From UPXZ01 sp035402725 (GTDB taxonomy: Bacteria; Bacteroidota; Bacteroidia; Bacteroidales; Paludibacteraceae), in NCBI GenBank assembly GCA_035402725.1, contig DAONDU010000030.1:1-19122 (forward strand): 19,122 nt of DNA, given 5' to 3'. How positions within the stretch are numbered: the stretch's first letter is position 1; each line of letters opens with the position of its first letter. Positions 10,601 through 17,865 of the stretch are shown piece after piece. A model generated the notes under the pieces. The model saw only the letters and a list, made by a program, of their open reading frames with translations. It searched no databases and was not told the origin of the DNA. The position numbers were made by a program, and so were the translations under genes.

Positions 10601-10700
10601 TGTATTTTGTACGTTGACCGGTTTTGATGTCTTGCGCAATCAGGCAGGAGAACGCCAAAAGACCAACTAAAAAAGTCGTAACTATTTTTTTTCTGTTCAT
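7644..10700 (-). CDS. GH2 family beta-glycosidase with C-terminal galactose-binding-like domain
   Basis: After a signal peptide (residues 1-22, cleavage near LIAQ) the three GH2 core parts follow: a sugar-binding jelly roll (about 30-195, including WYRKHFRLP and ARIDNSW), an immunoglobulin-like domain (about 205-315) and a TIM barrel (about 320-620). The probable acid/base is Glu438 in YEGGNETIS. The probable nucleophile is Glu495 in FATEYCRD. They are 57 residues apart, closer than in LacZ or GusB-type enzymes. Beta-sandwich domains and an F5/8-type galactose-binding-like domain (about 865-990, AKSFDDNELSEWRNDG) make up the C-terminal third. GH2 covers beta-galactosidases, beta-glucuronidases and others, and specificity cannot be read from the motifs. 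In RG-I loci such proteins usually remove beta-linked galactose or another terminal sugar. The Cys in LAFSC is not a convincing lipobox. It sits 17 bases after GH78 and 6 before PL1. Confidence 0.92.
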   Translation of the reverse strand: MNRKKIVTTFLVGLLAFSCLIAQDIKTGQRTKYNFNSGWLLQLGDVKGAEKPSNIDKSWKKITLPYAFNQDEAFKLSISEHTDTVVWYRKHFRLPKTASGQKIFLEFEGIRFGGEFFLNGKSIGWHENGVMAFGFDISEIVNYSGENVLAARIDNSWRYKEHTTGSGYQWNDRNFYANYGGIPKNVYLHVTPKLYQTLPLYSNLQTTGTYVYAREIDITNKSAQIFAETQVKNELPAEKNVELEVKIEDPDGKIIKTFKSKPEKIASGEMKSIKAHNKVSDLHFWSWGYGYLYNVYTTLIVDGKPSDVVKTRTGFRKTRFDKGMFWLNDRVLQIKGYAERTTNEWPAQGQSVPAWLSDYSNKMMVESNANTVRWMHVTPWKQDVESCDRVGLIQLMPAGDSEKDVEGRRWEQRVELMRDAIIYNRNNPSVIFYEGGNETISETHITELKALRDKYDPYGGRVMGSREMLDSKIAEWGGEMLYINKSAQKPLFATEYCRDEGLRKYWDNYSFPYHKDGEGSKYYRSVANAEPQKNIDTRPYNRNQDSFFEELITRWWDYYRVRPGTGTRVSSGGLKIHFHESNTHWRGAENYRRSGVVDAMRVPKDAFFAHQVMWNGWVDIEKNGSYICGHWQQAYNPPVDGKNPTPRETKDVMVVSTGEKVELFVNGKSQGFGERSAGFLFKFKDIKWEEGTVEAVSYDNERSIISKIKKETAGKPEKITLKLINAPDGFKADGVDLALIEIEVVDKDGRRCPLDNSLIDFDLQGNAEWRGGIAQGKEGNYVLEKQLPVECGINRVLIRSTTKAGKIKLTASTPDNSLKPASIEFSSVKINEKEGLSTYISSNYQPVNLSRGETPKGVSFTIKRHSVEIVGATAGSNEADVAKSFDDNELSEWRNDGRISSGWIKYELEHDATVNEIELKLTGWRMRSYPIQIFVDGKKVWEGETEKSLGYINIPFKPTKGRFVTIRITGATEEKDAFGGIVEVAAKSAGELDLYKDPDGANSKGELRIVEAEMYELK

Positions 10701-10717
10701 AATATCCCGGATTTTAT

Positions 10718-13700
10718 TTATTTCGCTTCAAATTCGTATTTTCCTTCTTTCAGTTCAAACTTCATCTTCCCGTTTTCCTGACTTTCATTGGCTGTTTTTC
10801 CCTTTTTCAGCGTATATTTTGCAGAAAGCGGAAAATAAAGCGTTGCTGTAGTTCCTTTGGGTACTGTAAAATTATAAATAGTTTTGCCTTCTGAAGTTTT
10901 CCACATACTTTCAATTTTTCCGTACGGAGAATTGTAGTATCCGCGTGCATACGCCATTTTATTGGTTATATCAATTTCGGGAGAGAGAATAAAATGTCTG
11001 AAACCCGGATTATTTTCATCGCGCCTAATGCCTAAAGAATTCTCAATAAGCCAGGCACCAACAGCGCCAAAAGAATAGTGATTGAAAGAATTCATCCGGT
11101 TATTTCCTCCAAAACCATCGGTGTGAGTATAGGAATTCAGGCGTTCCCAGATTGTGGTTGCACCTTGCTCAACCGGATACAGCCACGAAGGATACGAAGT
11201 CTGTTGTAAAAGCCGGTAAGTGTCGGCCGTAAATCCATTGTCTGACAATGCTTTAGAAATCCAAGCAGTACCGATAAAACCTGTCATCAGCGAATATGGC
11301 GGACAAGTTTGCTTTTTGTCCAGAATATTCTCACGACGAATGGTTTCAATGAAATTTTTCAGGAATAACGGTTTATTTTCTTTGTTTACAATTCCGAAAG
11401 CCAGTGGCAGTGCGTAAGAAGATTGTGTATCAACAACTTTGCCTTTTTCAGGAACATATATCCGTGATGAATAATAGCCTGATGAGATGGTTTTACCTGT
11501 GGTTTTGTCTATGTATGTTTCATTAAAAAAAGATTTTCTTTCAGAAGAAATTTGTGCAAACATCGCCGCGTCGTCTTTTTTATTGAGTTTTAAGGCAATT
11601 CTCTGCATGATGTCCAAATCATAAATGAAATAGGCTTCCCATAGCAATGACCGATCGTTTTTCTCCTCTTCAGGACTTAACCAGTCGCCCAGGTCAAGTC
11701 CGGTACGGTTCTGCACAATGACGTTTGTTTGCGTATCAATGTAGTTTCTTTGCACAAACTCAATGTAGCGCTTCATCGCATCGTAATGTTCCGCGAGAAG
11801 CTCCGTGTCGGCATATTGCAGGTATGTTTCCCAGGCAACGGTGATGCCCGCGCTTCCCCAGAGCAATCCGCCAAAACCAAAATCGAACGGAGCAACATCG
11901 GGAAAACGACCGTCGGGATTCTGACAGTCGCGCATTGCTCTCAAATGTCTGGAAAGAAATTTTCGAACATCAGCCATATAAACCGCTGTACGGGAGAAAA
12001 CCGAAATATCACCGCTCCAGCCAAGTCGTTCGTTTCGTTGCGGACAGTCGGTAGGAATAGACACAAAGTTGGAAAATGCCGACCATTTTATATTTTGCCA
12101 AAGGCGGTTAACTTCCGGGTTGGAACATTCATAATCAGCAGTAACGTTATCTATTGAACTCAGCACAATGCCTTTTATATCTTTCAAAGCTAAAGCCTTT
12201 TCCAGTCCCGTTATTTCTACGAAGCGATAACCGTGATACGTAAAACGGGGCGAAAAAACTTCTTCATCTCCTCCTTTACAAATATAAATATCCTGCGCCA
12301 TCGCCGAACGTATGTTCTCGAGCATGATCATCCCTGTGTTTTGCTTGTATTCTGGCAAATCCGGATATTTAACCTCAGCAAACCGCAGGTTAATTTTTGT
12401 TCCCTGTTTCATTCCGGACAAATGAATTTCCGGAACTCCGGCAAAATTCTGCCCCATATCATACACAAAAACACCCGGACGTACTTCAGTGACCGAAACC
12501 GCTGTTAATTTCATAATTGGTTTTACGGTTTGCCCTGTTAGTTCTACCAGCGAATACGCCGAATAATCGAATGCCGCGGTATTTCCTTCTAATGTTATTT
12601 CCTTTGCTTTTTTCCAGTTTTCGGGTTCAAAATCAGAATTGCTCCAGCCTGCCACTTCCCGGCGTGCATCGTACACTTCGCCATTGAAGAAACCAGCGGT
12701 AATTGTCGGACCATTGTTGTAATACTGCCAGGTATCGGGCGAAGTTGGTATCACTGTTTCTGTTCCATCGGCATAAGTGATGACTAACTTTGCCAGGAGC
12801 GACTGACGATCGCCAAAAAAATTCCAGCTTTCGCCCGCGTAGGTAATTGCCCCGCTCCACCAGCCTTCTCCAAGTATTGCACCCATTGTATTTTTTCCTT
12901 TACGGAGAAATTTTGTAACATCGTAAACCTGATAAAAATGTGTTTTATTGTACTGGGAAGCACCCGGATTAAAATAACCATCATTTATCCGCTTATTATT
13001 GATGTAAAAATCGTAAATGCCGCGCGCTGTAACACAGAGGGTGGCTTTGTCAATTTTCGGACCGGTAATCTCGAAATTACTGCGAAGCATCGGCATCGAA
13101 TTAGCAGACGGATTGAAAATGATATTTCCGGCAGATTTTCTAAATGAACGCAACACATTTGAAGGTTCCCGGAAATTACGAATTTCAACATCCGATATTT
13201 TTTCAGAAAATCCTATATCACCCAGCACTGGATAAGCAAAAAAGTCGCCTCCTCTTCCGTACGGATTAAGAACAAAATTGGCAAATACCTCCTCTTTTTT
13301 ATCATCATCAATAAAAATCTGTGTAATTCCCATATTGGAATGTATTGAAACAACGTGAGGAGCAAATTTATTTTCCTGATTGATGATGGATTTTGAGATT
13401 TCAAACGTAAACAAAGGAACATTTCCGTTATCAGTTGGTGCATAGCCTTTCCGATAAATATTTAACTTTGCCGGAAGTACCGTAGCATCCAATTCTATTC
13501 GAATAAAAGAACTGTCCCTTTTACTTTGAATGTTGTAAATATTCCTGTTTCTGTCCATCAAACGCTCATCGTTAGCGCCGTAAATAAATTCCGCCTTTGC
13601 TGAAGCAGAATGATCAGAAAATTGTACTGTATAATTAATTCTGAGCACGGACAAATAATGGGAATATAACGGTAAATCTTCCTCTGCAGCGCCTATCCAT

Positions 13701-13813
13701 TTTGCTCCGTCCCAATCTGCATGAGCCGATACACTGATGCACGAAAAAATGTAAAAACAAAAAAGCATTGCTTTAACAACAGACTGATTTCTATGGCTTT
13801 GTCGTGTTTTCAT
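10718..13813 (-). CDS. GH78 alpha-L-rhamnosidase
   Basis: This exported enzyme (signal peptide to about residue 33, ending VSAHA) hydrolyses alpha-L-rhamnosyl bonds and here would release rhamnose from RG-I oligosaccharides. The GH78 hallmarks are in order: DWDGAKWIG near the N-terminus; the beta-sandwich around LRSNFEI (243-249) and GEGWWSGAITYAG (315-327); DMGQNFAGV (452-460); and the catalytic (alpha/alpha)6 barrel with PTDCPQRNERLGWSGD (587-602) holding the general acid Glu595. TTIWERLNSY (886-895) holds the probable base Glu890. The C-terminal beta-domain starts near GYYNSPYGKIES. About 200 residues (45-240), ending near GDIGFSEKISDVEIRNF, are inserted between the usual N-terminal WIG motif and the LR.F strand. 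They look like an extra beta-sandwich module. The gene lies 8 bases after the PL22 stop. Confidence 0.97.
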   Translation of the reverse strand: MKTRQSHRNQSVVKAMLFCFYIFSCISVSAHADWDGAKWIGAAEEDLPLYSHYLSVLRINYTVQFSDHSASAKAEFIYGANDERLMDRNRNIYNIQSKRDSSFIRIELDATVLPAKLNIYRKGYAPTDNGNVPLFTFEISKSIINQENKFAPHVVSIHSNMGITQIFIDDDKKEEVFANFVLNPYGRGGDFFAYPVLGDIGFSEKISDVEIRNFREPSNVLRSFRKSAGNIIFNPSANSMPMLRSNFEITGPKIDKATLCVTARGIYDFYINNKRINDGYFNPGASQYNKTHFYQVYDVTKFLRKGKNTMGAILGEGWWSGAITYAGESWNFFGDRQSLLAKLVITYADGTETVIPTSPDTWQYYNNGPTITAGFFNGEVYDARREVAGWSNSDFEPENWKKAKEITLEGNTAAFDYSAYSLVELTGQTVKPIMKLTAVSVTEVRPGVFVYDMGQNFAGVPEIHLSGMKQGTKINLRFAEVKYPDLPEYKQNTGMIMLENIRSAMAQDIYICKGGDEEVFSPRFTYHGYRFVEITGLEKALALKDIKGIVLSSIDNVTADYECSNPEVNRLWQNIKWSAFSNFVSIPTDCPQRNERLGWSGDISVFSRTAVYMADVRKFLSRHLRAMRDCQNPDGRFPDVAPFDFGFGGLLWGSAGITVAWETYLQYADTELLAEHYDAMKRYIEFVQRNYIDTQTNVIVQNRTGLDLGDWLSPEEEKNDRSLLWEAYFIYDLDIMQRIALKLNKKDDAAMFAQISSERKSFFNETYIDKTTGKTISSGYYSSRIYVPEKGKVVDTQSSYALPLAFGIVNKENKPLFLKNFIETIRRENILDKKQTCPPYSLMTGFIGTAWISKALSDNGFTADTYRLLQQTSYPSWLYPVEQGATTIWERLNSYTHTDGFGGNNRMNSFNHYSFGAVGAWLIENSLGIRRDENNPGFRHFILSPEIDITNKMAYARGYYNSPYGKIESMWKTSEGKTIYNFTVPKGTTATLYFPLSAKYTLKKGKTANESQENGKMKFELKEGKYEFEAK

Positions 13814-13821
13814 AGTTTTTT

Positions 13822-15057
13822 TTATATTTCTACCGCATACACATTTTCTTCGCCTTCAAAGTTAGCTCTAAAAATAATCCATTTATTATCGGGCGAAAAA
13901 TGCACATTTGGTTCCAGCCGGTAATTATGATTTTTCATATTCACCAGGCGGGTCGATTTTAATGTATTTACTACAGGTTTGAAAAGATAAATCCATTTCC
14001 CGTCTTCGGCTTTTGCTACGGATGTAGAATCGCCGCCATCTCCAGCCAACAGGTTTTCGTCCCAGGATGTGGTGTAGTGCACACTCCATTCGTTACGTTG
14101 GAGTTCATATTGCTGTTCAATATTGGTTGCCAAATAAGTTTTCGCAACAAAAAATGTTTTACCGCGTGGTTTTTGCAAATCGAAATAAATGGCGTCACCT
14201 TTACTGCCAAACCATTCGTGTCCGGCAATTTCCATCGGCAACGAACGTTTGTGACGCAATTGTGGTTTGTCCTTTTTCACCACATCAATAGTCCAAATCC
14301 TATCTACCTTATGCCAGTGTCCTTCGTGGCAAAACATCAGTAAATGCGCGTCAGTTGGAGAAAATTGGATGTGGTTGAGCCACGCTTTTTCTTTATAAAT
14401 GCGGGTTAATTTTCCGGTTTTTGTATTGATGGTAAAAAGTGTGCGGGGAAGTTTCGCTTCGAAAATACGTCCAAAAAACTGACTTTTTTCGGGATATTTC
14501 TTCAGAATTTCAGCTTCTTTCGGGGAAGAAAAAGCGCCTGCCAGCAATGTTCCATCGGCATTAACGGTTGTAACAGAGAATTTTTCTTTTTTTGTATGAT
14601 TCACATAGATTTGTCTGCTCTGGCGAGTGTCAAGATTGAATGCAAAAACGGTATCTTTATGCTGATAAAATATTTCGTGTGTTTTACTACATACCATTTC
14701 AGTACGTACCGGAAAGTTTTCGCTGGTCAGCTGTTCTGTTTTAAGGGTATTTAAATCCACCCAATACATTTGAAGATTTCTACCGTCGAAATTATAGATT
14801 TCACGTCCGGTAATGTCTTTTCCTTTGTATTTATCGCCACCAACGAATATCATTTTATTGCCGACAAACGGATTGTTGTGAAAATAAAAACTCATATTTG
14901 TTCCTTCACGGCGGGTCAGTTTTATTACTTTATGTCCGGTATCTTTGTCAATCCACTCATCGGGCATCGGTTGTCCGCCTGTTTCCATTACAGGTTGAGC
15001 TTTCCCAATAAAATTTATCGAAAAAAGAATGGAAAATATGATGATTGTGTTTTTCAT
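13822..15057 (-). CDS. Exported PL22 oligogalacturonate lyase-like seven-bladed propeller
   Basis: The 411-residue protein begins with a signal peptide (cleavage near GKA-QP, residue 20). The mature part is the full length of an oligogalacturonate lyase (about 390). Family markers are WIDKDTGHKVIKLT (35-48), the propeller blade HIQFSPTDAHLLMFCHEG (229-246) with the conserved His244, and AGHEWFG (278-284) with His280. In the well-studied cytoplasmic enzymes these two positions are the catalytic His and one Mn2+ ligand. The remaining metal ligands, a Q..H.H cluster, should fall just before the last blade. There I read LEPNVHFSPDNKW (381-393) with Glu and Asn in the His positions. The protein may therefore be a distinct PL22 branch with another metal, substrate or mechanism. 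Family members split short oligogalacturonides by beta-elimination; an exported location would place this step in the periplasm. It lies 11 bases after the sulfatase. Confidence 0.88.
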   Translation of the reverse strand: MKNTIIIFSILFSINFIGKAQPVMETGGQPMPDEWIDKDTGHKVIKLTRREGTNMSFYFHNNPFVGNKMIFVGGDKYKGKDITGREIYNFDGRNLQMYWVDLNTLKTEQLTSENFPVRTEMVCSKTHEIFYQHKDTVFAFNLDTRQSRQIYVNHTKKEKFSVTTVNADGTLLAGAFSSPKEAEILKKYPEKSQFFGRIFEAKLPRTLFTINTKTGKLTRIYKEKAWLNHIQFSPTDAHLLMFCHEGHWHKVDRIWTIDVVKKDKPQLRHKRSLPMEIAGHEWFGSKGDAIYFDLQKPRGKTFFVAKTYLATNIEQQYELQRNEWSVHYTTSWDENLLAGDGGDSTSVAKAEDGKWIYLFKPVVNTLKSTRLVNMKNHNYRLEPNVHFSPDNKWIIFRANFEGEENVYAVEI

Positions 15058-15068
15058 TTTAATAGAAT

Positions 15069-16448
15069 TTATTCTTCTCCATCAATTGGCCAGTAAGGCG
15101 ATGGTGTGTGTTGTCTTTTTATCTCATTTGCAAGTTCCGATACAATTCCGGGATATTTATCTGCCAGATTATTTGTTTCGTTCGGGTCTTTTGAAATATC
15201 GTAAAGTTCTAATTCTACTCCTTTTTTCACCGAAACAGCTTTCCATTTTCCTTTTCTTACCGCCACCTGCGTTCCGGGGAATTCCCAGTACAAAGTCCGG
15301 TCGTCGGTAATCTGTTTTTTCCCTTCCAGCAACGGTTTTATGCTTATCCCATCTGTATTACGGGGTAGTTTTGCATTTGCGTAACCGGCTAAAGTCGGCA
15401 TCACATCCGGAAAATAAATCAGATTTTTCAACACTTTTCCACCTTTTATTCTCTTTGGAAAATTGACGATAAACGGTTCTTTAATTCCCCCTTCATAAAG
15501 TTGAGCTTTGTGTCCTTTTAGTCCGGCGTTGCAATTCAGTTCAGGGATTGGCGCCATTGTTGCAGCTCCGTTATCGGAGGCAAAGATGATGAGTGTATTT
15601 TCTCGCAAGTTATTTTTATCCAGATAATCAATCAATCGTCCGATAGCCTGATCAGTATGAGTGATAAGAGCAGCATAGAGCTTGGCCGGATCCGACAAAT
15701 TCATTGATTTATAGGGTTCGGTATCGTTAATCACATACGGTTCGTGCGGAACATCGAATGCCAGATACAGGAAAAACGGATTTTTCTTGTTTCTTTCAAT
15801 AAAATCGATGGATTCGCGTACAGACAAATCGCTGTCGTGAATTCCCCGGGCATTATTTTTATTTTCGGGAATTTCTTTAAGTTCTCTGTTATAGTATCTC
15901 AGAGCCGGATAATAATAGGGAAGATTTGATTCGTCCTTGCATACGAGCCAGCCATAAAACTCATCAAAACCTCTGTCGAGGGGACCTGCGTTGGGATTAA
16001 ACCCATCCAGATGCCACTTGTTAACAAGACATGTTCTGTAACCCGCTGCACTCAGAATAGTTGCAATGGTGGTGTCTTCGGCCAGGATATTGGCTCGCTG
16101 GATTTTATTACCGTTTTTCAAACCGGTTATACCACCTTTTTTCGCAAAATTATCCCTGATAGTGGTGTGTCCGGTGTGTTTCCCGGTCAGTAACGAGCAA
16201 CGCGAAGGGGAACTTACAGCCGAACCTGCATAAGCATTTGTAAAGCGGACGCCTTCTTTTGCCAGTTTATCAATATTCGGAGTTTTGATGATTTGATTTC
16301 CGTAACACGCCAAATCGCCGTAGCCCATATCATCGGCAAGAATAAAAATGATATTGGGTCGTACATCCTTCTGTTTCTGACCGTTTGCCGGAAGAGTGAA
16401 GGTTGTCAGACCAACGAATGCAGGAAAAAACGCATGGAACGATTTCAT
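15069..16448 (-). CDS. Family S1 sulfatase, serine-type formylglycine enzyme
   Basis: I start the gene at the ATG ending at 16448, which gives MKSFHAFFPAFVGLTTFTLP, a signal peptide. The longer reading to 16481 needs GTG and hides this signal behind 11 polar residues. The 459-residue protein has the S1 order: NIIFILADDMGYGD with metal ligands Asp39/Asp40; the modification site SSPSRCSLLTG with Ser79 in S-x-P-x-R, converted to formylglycine by the radical-SAM maturase anSME; KWHLDGF (Lys144, His146); HEP (His235); SDNGA (Asp292, Asn293); and GLKGHK (Lys311/Lys314). All key positions are present, so it should hydrolyse a sulfate ester. The sugar and sulfate position cannot be read from sequence. 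A sulfatase is unexpected in a pectin operon and hints at a sulfated RG-like substrate. No maturase is encoded in the window. The gene is 65 bases after GH105 and 11 before PL22. Confidence 0.95.
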   Translation of the reverse strand: MKSFHAFFPAFVGLTTFTLPANGQKQKDVRPNIIFILADDMGYGDLACYGNQIIKTPNIDKLAKEGVRFTNAYAGSAVSSPSRCSLLTGKHTGHTTIRDNFAKKGGITGLKNGNKIQRANILAEDTTIATILSAAGYRTCLVNKWHLDGFNPNAGPLDRGFDEFYGWLVCKDESNLPYYYPALRYYNRELKEIPENKNNARGIHDSDLSVRESIDFIERNKKNPFFLYLAFDVPHEPYVINDTEPYKSMNLSDPAKLYAALITHTDQAIGRLIDYLDKNNLRENTLIIFASDNGAATMAPIPELNCNAGLKGHKAQLYEGGIKEPFIVNFPKRIKGGKVLKNLIYFPDVMPTLAGYANAKLPRNTDGISIKPLLEGKKQITDDRTLYWEFPGTQVAVRKGKWKAVSVKKGVELELYDISKDPNETNNLADKYPGIVSELANEIKRQHTPSPYWPIDGEE

Positions 16449-16513
16449 TGTATTAGTTTTATAATTGGTCAGAAAATTCACTCTGATTAAAAACCTACCG
16501 GTCAGGCAAATAA

Positions 16514-17746
16514 TTATTTCTTTTTGTTGAGTTTCATTATTTCCACAGCCGTATCGATAATAAGACCGAGACCGTGCTTTTCGTTATCTCCCACCGGACG
16601 GTTGAAATAGAACGGCGCATCGTAACCAATTCCGGTTCCCACACACACATTCGTAAAGCGACCATCGGGTGTAATTTCCTGATTTCTGAGAATATTCCAG
16701 CCAGCTCTCGCTATACTTGCATAACCGGCATCAATCCACTTGTTATTCACAGCTTTTGCCACACCGTAAACAAACATGGCAGTAACCGATGACTCGTCGT
16801 ACGAATCACTTTTATCAAGCAACTGATTCCACATGCCGTTTGCATTCTGGTAGTATGCAAAGCCTACGATTTGCTTTTCCAGGATGGAAATTAATTTAGC
16901 TCGTTTTGGATGATTGGCGGGCATTGCTTCTATCAGATTGGCCAGCGAAACCGTAATCCAACCGTTGGCACGTCCCCAGAATGCCACGCCGTTTCGTTTC
17001 AAATCGGTATAATAACAGTGATAATAAAGTTGTTTTTCGGGACACCACAGATATTTATCAATGTTTATCAGTTGTTTTGCAGCTTCATCGAAATATTTAT
17101 TTTCACCCGAAAGTTTTCCCATCTCGGTCAGAAAAGAAGTTGCCATATAGGCATCATCCGCCCAAACGGTCATCTTTCTCGGAAAAGTTCTGCACAAAGT
17201 ACCATCTTTCAGACGGATTTGTCCGTTCATGATGTGGTTAGCGGCTTTTTGGATGTAATCAAAATATTCCTTTTTATTTTCCAGTTGATAAACCCCTACT
17301 ACCGCAGCTCCCATAGCACCGCAATCGTCCAATTCCTTCATATTCCAAAGCTGTCCGAAAGGCCATGACCAGTGTTTCCGGTCATTGCGGAAAGTGTTCT
17401 TGAAATACTCATAGTTATTGAATCCGAAAGCGACGTGGTTTTTAGCATAATTGATATATTTTGGTTCATTCAGGTATTTACCGAGCGATATCATAGCTAT
17501 ATCCAGCACGCCGTTGGAATAATGCCATTCGGTGAGCGGACTTCTGAACTTCACATCTTTTCCAGCAGGAATTTCAGCCGTACTGTTGTACACAGTTCCA
17601 TCATCAACTCCAACGAACTGCGTTACAGGCTGTTTGAGTATATTATCAGCCACCGCCCTGATGGCTTCTTCGTCAGTTCTGTTTTGTGAAAAAAGTGAAC
17701 CAGCTGAGAAAACTAAAATGCTGAATAATAATAAATTTCTTTTCAT
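16514..17746 (-). CDS. GH105 unsaturated rhamnogalacturonyl hydrolase
   Basis: I chose the ATG ending at 17746 because it opens directly on a signal peptide (MKRNLLLFSILVFSAGSLFS). The in-frame ATG at 17806 adds 20 residues translated from a G/C-rich intergenic palindrome. The 410-residue protein is an (alpha/alpha)6 barrel of the YteR/YesR type. It hydrates and removes the delta-4,5-unsaturated galacturonic acid that RG lyases leave on the non-reducing end, so it acts after PL9 and PL11. Supporting motifs are WHYSNGVLDIAM (74-85), the Asp pair LDDCGAMG (139-146), TVWADDAYMATSFL (193-206), where Asp197/Asp198 match the catalytic Asp143 region of YteR, and FWGRANGWITVSLANLIE (256-273). The family also includes unsaturated glucuronyl hydrolases, so glucuronate-containing substrates are not excluded. 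The signal peptide puts it in the periplasm, unlike the cytoplasmic Bacillus enzymes. Confidence 0.95.
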   Translation of the reverse strand: MKRNLLLFSILVFSAGSLFSQNRTDEEAIRAVADNILKQPVTQFVGVDDGTVYNSTAEIPAGKDVKFRSPLTEWHYSNGVLDIAMISLGKYLNEPKYINYAKNHVAFGFNNYEYFKNTFRNDRKHWSWPFGQLWNMKELDDCGAMGAAVVGVYQLENKKEYFDYIQKAANHIMNGQIRLKDGTLCRTFPRKMTVWADDAYMATSFLTEMGKLSGENKYFDEAAKQLINIDKYLWCPEKQLYYHCYYTDLKRNGVAFWGRANGWITVSLANLIEAMPANHPKRAKLISILEKQIVGFAYYQNANGMWNQLLDKSDSYDESSVTAMFVYGVAKAVNNKWIDAGYASIARAGWNILRNQEITPDGRFTNVCVGTGIGYDAPFYFNRPVGDNEKHGLGLIIDTAVEIMKLNKKK

Positions 17747-17770
17747 ATTAATTATATATCTGCCCACTAA

Positions 17771-17782
17771 CCCCAAAAGGGG
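17771..17782. repeat. G/C-rich palindrome CCCCAAAAGGGG in the CE12-GH105 gap
   Basis: The 119-base gap between CE12 and GH105 contains CCCC-AAAA-GGGG followed by two more G, an abrupt G/C island in A/T-rich spacer. In the transcript it reads CCCCTTTTGGGG, about 25-36 nucleotides before the GH105 start. From memory, short spacer elements of this kind (CCCC...GGGG next to TTAG) are scattered through intergenic DNA of many Bacteroidota. I see one copy here. A 4-base stem is weak, and no T-tract follows, so I do not call it a terminator. Processing site, mobile miniature repeat or chance are all open. Confidence 0.45.
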
Positions 17783-17865
17783 GGAGCTGAGCTGGTTATT
17801 AATCATTTCCTTGTATATTTAGAATTATTTGAATAGTGTTCTATCTTTCAATTTATAACTATTTC

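Noticed and set aside
10638..10700. Lipoprotein signal on GH2 (Cys in LAFSC)
   Set aside because: Phe at -2 and the following LIAQD fit signal peptidase I cleavage better than a lipobox.
11729..12157. Plus-strand open frame of 142 codons opposite GH78
   Set aside because: It overlaps the GH78 catalytic domain and has no independent support.
16449..16481. GTG start 11 codons upstream for the sulfatase
   Set aside because: The downstream ATG opens directly on the signal peptide; the extension has no sign of function.
16910..17368. Plus-strand open frame of 152 codons opposite GH105
   Set aside because: It is contained in the well-supported GH105 gene and has a Cys/His/Ile-rich translation without recognisable domain features.
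17747..17806. N-terminal extension of GH105 by 20 residues
   Set aside because: It would put a polar stretch before a clear signal peptide and translate the G/C palindrome. The ATG at 17746 fits better.
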